From VAZQ01 sp963739385 (GTDB lineage: Bacteria > Pseudomonadota > Alphaproteobacteria > Rhizobiales > Xanthobacteraceae), in assembly GCA_963739385.1 (NCBI GenBank), contig CAVUAI010000030.1:1-64000 (forward strand): a stretch of 64,000 nt of DNA, in the 5' to 3' direction. Below are positions 61,788 through 64,000 of the stretch, one piece after another; positions within the stretch are counted from its first letter, which is position 1, and each line of letters starts with the position of its first letter. Both the position numbers and the translations under genes were made by a program. The notes beneath the pieces were generated by a model. The model made no database searches. It was not told where the DNA came from and worked only from the letters and a program-made list of their open reading frames with translations.

Positions 61788-62624
61788 TTGGCGCTGGCAG
61801 GAACTTCAAGCACGGCTGCGGCCGAACGGGCATCGGGCAGCTCTTTCTACAACGCGATGCGGATACTGCCGCGCGCACAGCGCGAGGCGATGTTTGAAAT
61901 CTATTCCTTCTGCCGACAGGTGGACGACATCGCGGATTCCGGCGGTCCCCGCGCCGAGCGTCGACAGGAACTCGCACGCTGGCGCGCTGATATCGATGGT
62001 CTCTATGCGGGCAAGCCCGTTTCCCGCACGCAAGGCCTGGTCGCGCCGCTGCGTGAGTTCGGGCTGAGGCGGGAGGATTTCCATTCTGTCATCGACGGCA
62101 TGGAAATGGACGTGGTCGGCGATATTCGCGCACCGGACGAGCGGACGCTCGACATCTATTGCGACCGGGTCGCGAGCGCGGTCGGACGACTGTCGGTCCG
62201 GATCTTCGGGATGGAGGAACATGAAGGGATCGCCCTGGCGCATCACCTCGGAAGGGCGCTGCAGCTCACCAACATCTTGCGGGACCTCGACGAGGATGCA
62301 TCATTTGGTCGACTCTATCTGCCCGCGGAGGTGCTGCGCGAGGCCGGCATTGCGTCGAACGATCCCAAGACGGCGCTTGAGAGCCCAGCACTGGGGGCAG
62401 CCTGTGAACGCATCGTCACGCGCGCACGCGGACATTTCGCGCAAGCCGACAAAATCATGGCGCGAAGCGCCCGCCGCTCCGTGCGCGCGCCGCGCATCAT
62501 GAGCGAAGCCTATCGTCTGATCCTCGACACTCTGGTCGCCCGCGGCTGGACGCCACCGCGCCGGCCCATCCACCTGCCGCGCTCGCGGTTGCTGTGGATC
62601 ATCCTGCGCCACGCATTCATCTGA
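61788..62624 (+). CDS. hpnD: presqualene diphosphate synthase HpnD
   Basis: 278 residues from a TTG at 61788, with AGGA nine bases upstream; the ATG at 61781 is in another frame. SSFYNAMRILPRAQREAMFE, SFCRQVDDIADSGG (first Asp-rich motif), GMEMDVVGDIRAP and LTNILRDLDEDASFGRLYLP (second motif). Condenses two farnesyl diphosphates. Three bases after hpnC. Confidence 0.93.
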   Translation: MALAGTSSTAAAERASGSSFYNAMRILPRAQREAMFEIYSFCRQVDDIADSGGPRAERRQELARWRADIDGLYAGKPVSRTQGLVAPLREFGLRREDFHSVIDGMEMDVVGDIRAPDERTLDIYCDRVASAVGRLSVRIFGMEEHEGIALAHHLGRALQLTNILRDLDEDASFGRLYLPAEVLREAGIASNDPKTALESPALGAACERIVTRARGHFAQADKIMARSARRSVRAPRIMSEAYRLILDTLVARGWTPPRRPIHLPRSRLLWIILRHAFI

Positions 62625-63865
62625 TGCCGCGCACGATCCACGTAGTCGGTGCGGGACTTGCCGGCCTCGCCGCCGCCGTGCGGCTTGCAGGTAGGGGTGA
62701 AAGCGTGGTCGTCTACGAAGCCGCGGGGCGCGCCGGCGGCCGCTGTCGATCCTATCATGACCCTGTGCTCGATATGGTGATCGACAACGGCAATCACCTG
62801 TTGCTGTCGGGCAATCATGCTGCGCTGAACTATCTAGAGACAATCGGCGCAGGGGGACAGCTCGTCGGCCCGGCGACAGCCGAGCTCGCTTTCATCGACC
62901 TTGCGGATGGTGAACGATGGACGTTGAGGATCAACGCCGGACGCCTGCCATGGTGGATATTGGATCGCAAACGACGCGTGCCGGGCACGCGGGCGAGGGA
63001 CTATCTGTCTTTTGCGCGGCTGTTGTCGGCCTCCGCGGACAAGACGATCTGCGAAACCATGCCATGCGCGGGCAAGCTCTACGAGCGTCTCGCGCGGCCG
63101 TTCTGGATCGCGGCCCTCAACACCGATCCAAGGGAGGCGAGCGCGAGCCTTGCCGGCGCCGTTGTTCGCGAGACGTTGGCGGCGGGAGGCAAGGCTTGTC
63201 GCCCGCTGATCGCCCGCGACGGGCTCGGCACCGTTTTCGTCGAACCGGCGCTGCGCTTTCTCGAGGACCGCAACGCAAAGGTGGCGTTCGGACACCGGTT
63301 GCGCCGGGTCGATTTCCAGCAGGACAAGGTTACGGCGCTTGACTTCGGCGAGGACGGGCTGGCAATCGGCGACGATGCCGTGATCCTCGCAGTGCCACCG
63401 ATGGTGGCTGCCGAGCTCGTGCCGGATCTCGCGACCCCCACGGAGTTCCGCGCCATCGTCAACGCGCATTTTCGCATGCCTCCGCCCGCCGGACTCGCGC
63501 CCATCACCGGGGTGGTGAACGGTACGATCGAGTGGCTGTTCACCTTTCCGGATCGGCTGTCGGTGACCATCAGCGCGGCTGACCGTCTGCTCGACGTTGC
63601 GCGCGAAGTCCTGGCACAAGACATCTGGAACGACGTTGCCACCGTCACCGGCCTTTCCAAGACGCCGCCGCCATGGCAGATCGTGCGCGAGCGCCGCGCG
63701 ACCTTCGCGGGCACGCCCGCCGAGGACGCCAAACGTCCTGCTGCGACGACGGCGTGGCGCAATCTCGTGCTCGCCGGCGATTGGACCAGGACCGGATTGC
63801 CGGCGACCATTGAAGGGGCGATCCGGTCGGGCAACCTGGCGGCGGATCTCGTCGCCAGGTCGTGA
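62624..63865 (+). CDS. hpnE: squalene-forming FAD enzyme HpnE
   Basis: 413 residues. FAD/NAD loop TIHVVGAGLAGLAAAVRLAG, then VVYEAAGRAGGRCRSYHDP and a C-terminal NLVLAGDWTRTGLPATIEGA. Amine-oxidase-like, phytoene-desaturase type; reduces hydroxysqualene to squalene. Start overlaps the hpnD stop by one base (TGATG). Confidence 0.93.
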   Translation: MPRTIHVVGAGLAGLAAAVRLAGRGESVVVYEAAGRAGGRCRSYHDPVLDMVIDNGNHLLLSGNHAALNYLETIGAGGQLVGPATAELAFIDLADGERWTLRINAGRLPWWILDRKRRVPGTRARDYLSFARLLSASADKTICETMPCAGKLYERLARPFWIAALNTDPREASASLAGAVVRETLAAGGKACRPLIARDGLGTVFVEPALRFLEDRNAKVAFGHRLRRVDFQQDKVTALDFGEDGLAIGDDAVILAVPPMVAAELVPDLATPTEFRAIVNAHFRMPPPAGLAPITGVVNGTIEWLFTFPDRLSVTISAADRLLDVAREVLAQDIWNDVATVTGLSKTPPPWQIVRERRATFAGTPAEDAKRPAATTAWRNLVLAGDWTRTGLPATIEGAIRSGNLAADLVARS

Positions 63866-63878
63866 GCGAGGAGAACTG

Positions 63879-64000
63879 ATGAACCACGTGTCAGCAGAGG
63901 CGAAGGCGTCCATGCCGGCATCGGCGCTCGACCAGAGCATCGAGACGGCAACGCGTGCGCTGCTCACGTTGCAACGGCCCGACGGACACTGGGTTTTTGA
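63879..64000 (+). CDS. hpnF: squalene-hopene cyclase (N-terminus, runs off window)
   Basis: Forty codons visible from the ATG at 63879, with AGGAG six bases upstream: SALDQSIETATRALLTLQRP then DGHWVF, the N-terminal QW-type repeat of squalene-hopene cyclases. The active-site DxDD motif lies beyond the window. Cyclises squalene to hopene. Fifth gene of the hpn operon. Confidence 0.88.
   Translation, partial: MNHVSAEAKASMPASALDQSIETATRALLTLQRPDGHWVF

Noticed and set aside
1..64000. CRISPR array, rRNA or complete insertion sequence
   Set aside because: No regularly spaced repeats, rRNA signatures or paired inverted ends with an intact transposase were seen.

Overview
The window is high-GC alphaproteobacterial DNA of a Bradyrhizobium-like member of Hyphomicrobiales (Xanthobacteraceae/Nitrobacteraceae type). 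Evidence: three Bug/TctC-type binding proteins with a TctAB transporter, two phasins, a squalene/hopanoid (hpn) operon, many short rhizobial-style orphan proteins, and a tRNA-His with a G1:U72 pair and A73, the recoded alphaproteobacterial form. No rRNA, complete insertion sequence or CRISPR array was seen. Functions are read from motifs and remembered families; no database was searched.

Positions 1 to about 21,500 are an accessory, decaying region. It holds short orphan genes (zinc ribbons, XRE and MerR-like HTH proteins, single-TM proteins, coiled coils), a mini ATP-dependent DNA ligase in a tight three-gene cluster, and many broken genes: an alpha/beta hydrolase, a cupin, three serine-recombinase fragments and several single-base frameshifts. 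A patch at 11.4-13.4 kb has lower GC and unrecognised proteins. At 17.5-20.2 kb lies a polysaccharide export cassette: an NfrB-like family 2 glycosyltransferase, a 39-codon remnant of UDP-GlcNAc 2-epimerase (wecB) and an HlyD-type membrane fusion protein.

Positions 21.5 to 64 kb are ordinary chromosomal metabolism. In order: a ThDP-dependent acetolactate-synthase-like enzyme; a DUF2293 protein divergent from an APC permease; a TctA/TctB/2xTctC carboxylate transporter; an oligopeptide ABC transporter with fused ATPases next to a CaiB-type CoA transferase; malonyl-CoA decarboxylase and an SDR; glpD and glpK, each broken by one frameshift; a polyamine-type ABC transporter without its binding protein; an AsmA protein; a two-subunit 3-oxoacid CoA-transferase; a ferric-iron binding protein and permease with an Irr-type box upstream; a DUF1194 protein; a large PAS histidine kinase; a tartrate-dehydratase-like enolase-superfamily enzyme; two phasins with candidate PhaR operators; tRNA-His; polyprenyl synthase ispA; and hpnB-hpnC-hpnD-hpnE-hpnF, with hpnF running off the end.

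The genes fit a heterotroph scavenging organic acids, peptides, polyamines and iron, storing carbon as polyhydroxyalkanoate and making hopanoids (ispA supplies farnesyl diphosphate; HpnC/D/E turn it into squalene; HpnF cyclises it). Frameshifts are frequent, including in otherwise intact genes, so indel errors in the assembly must be separated from true gene decay.
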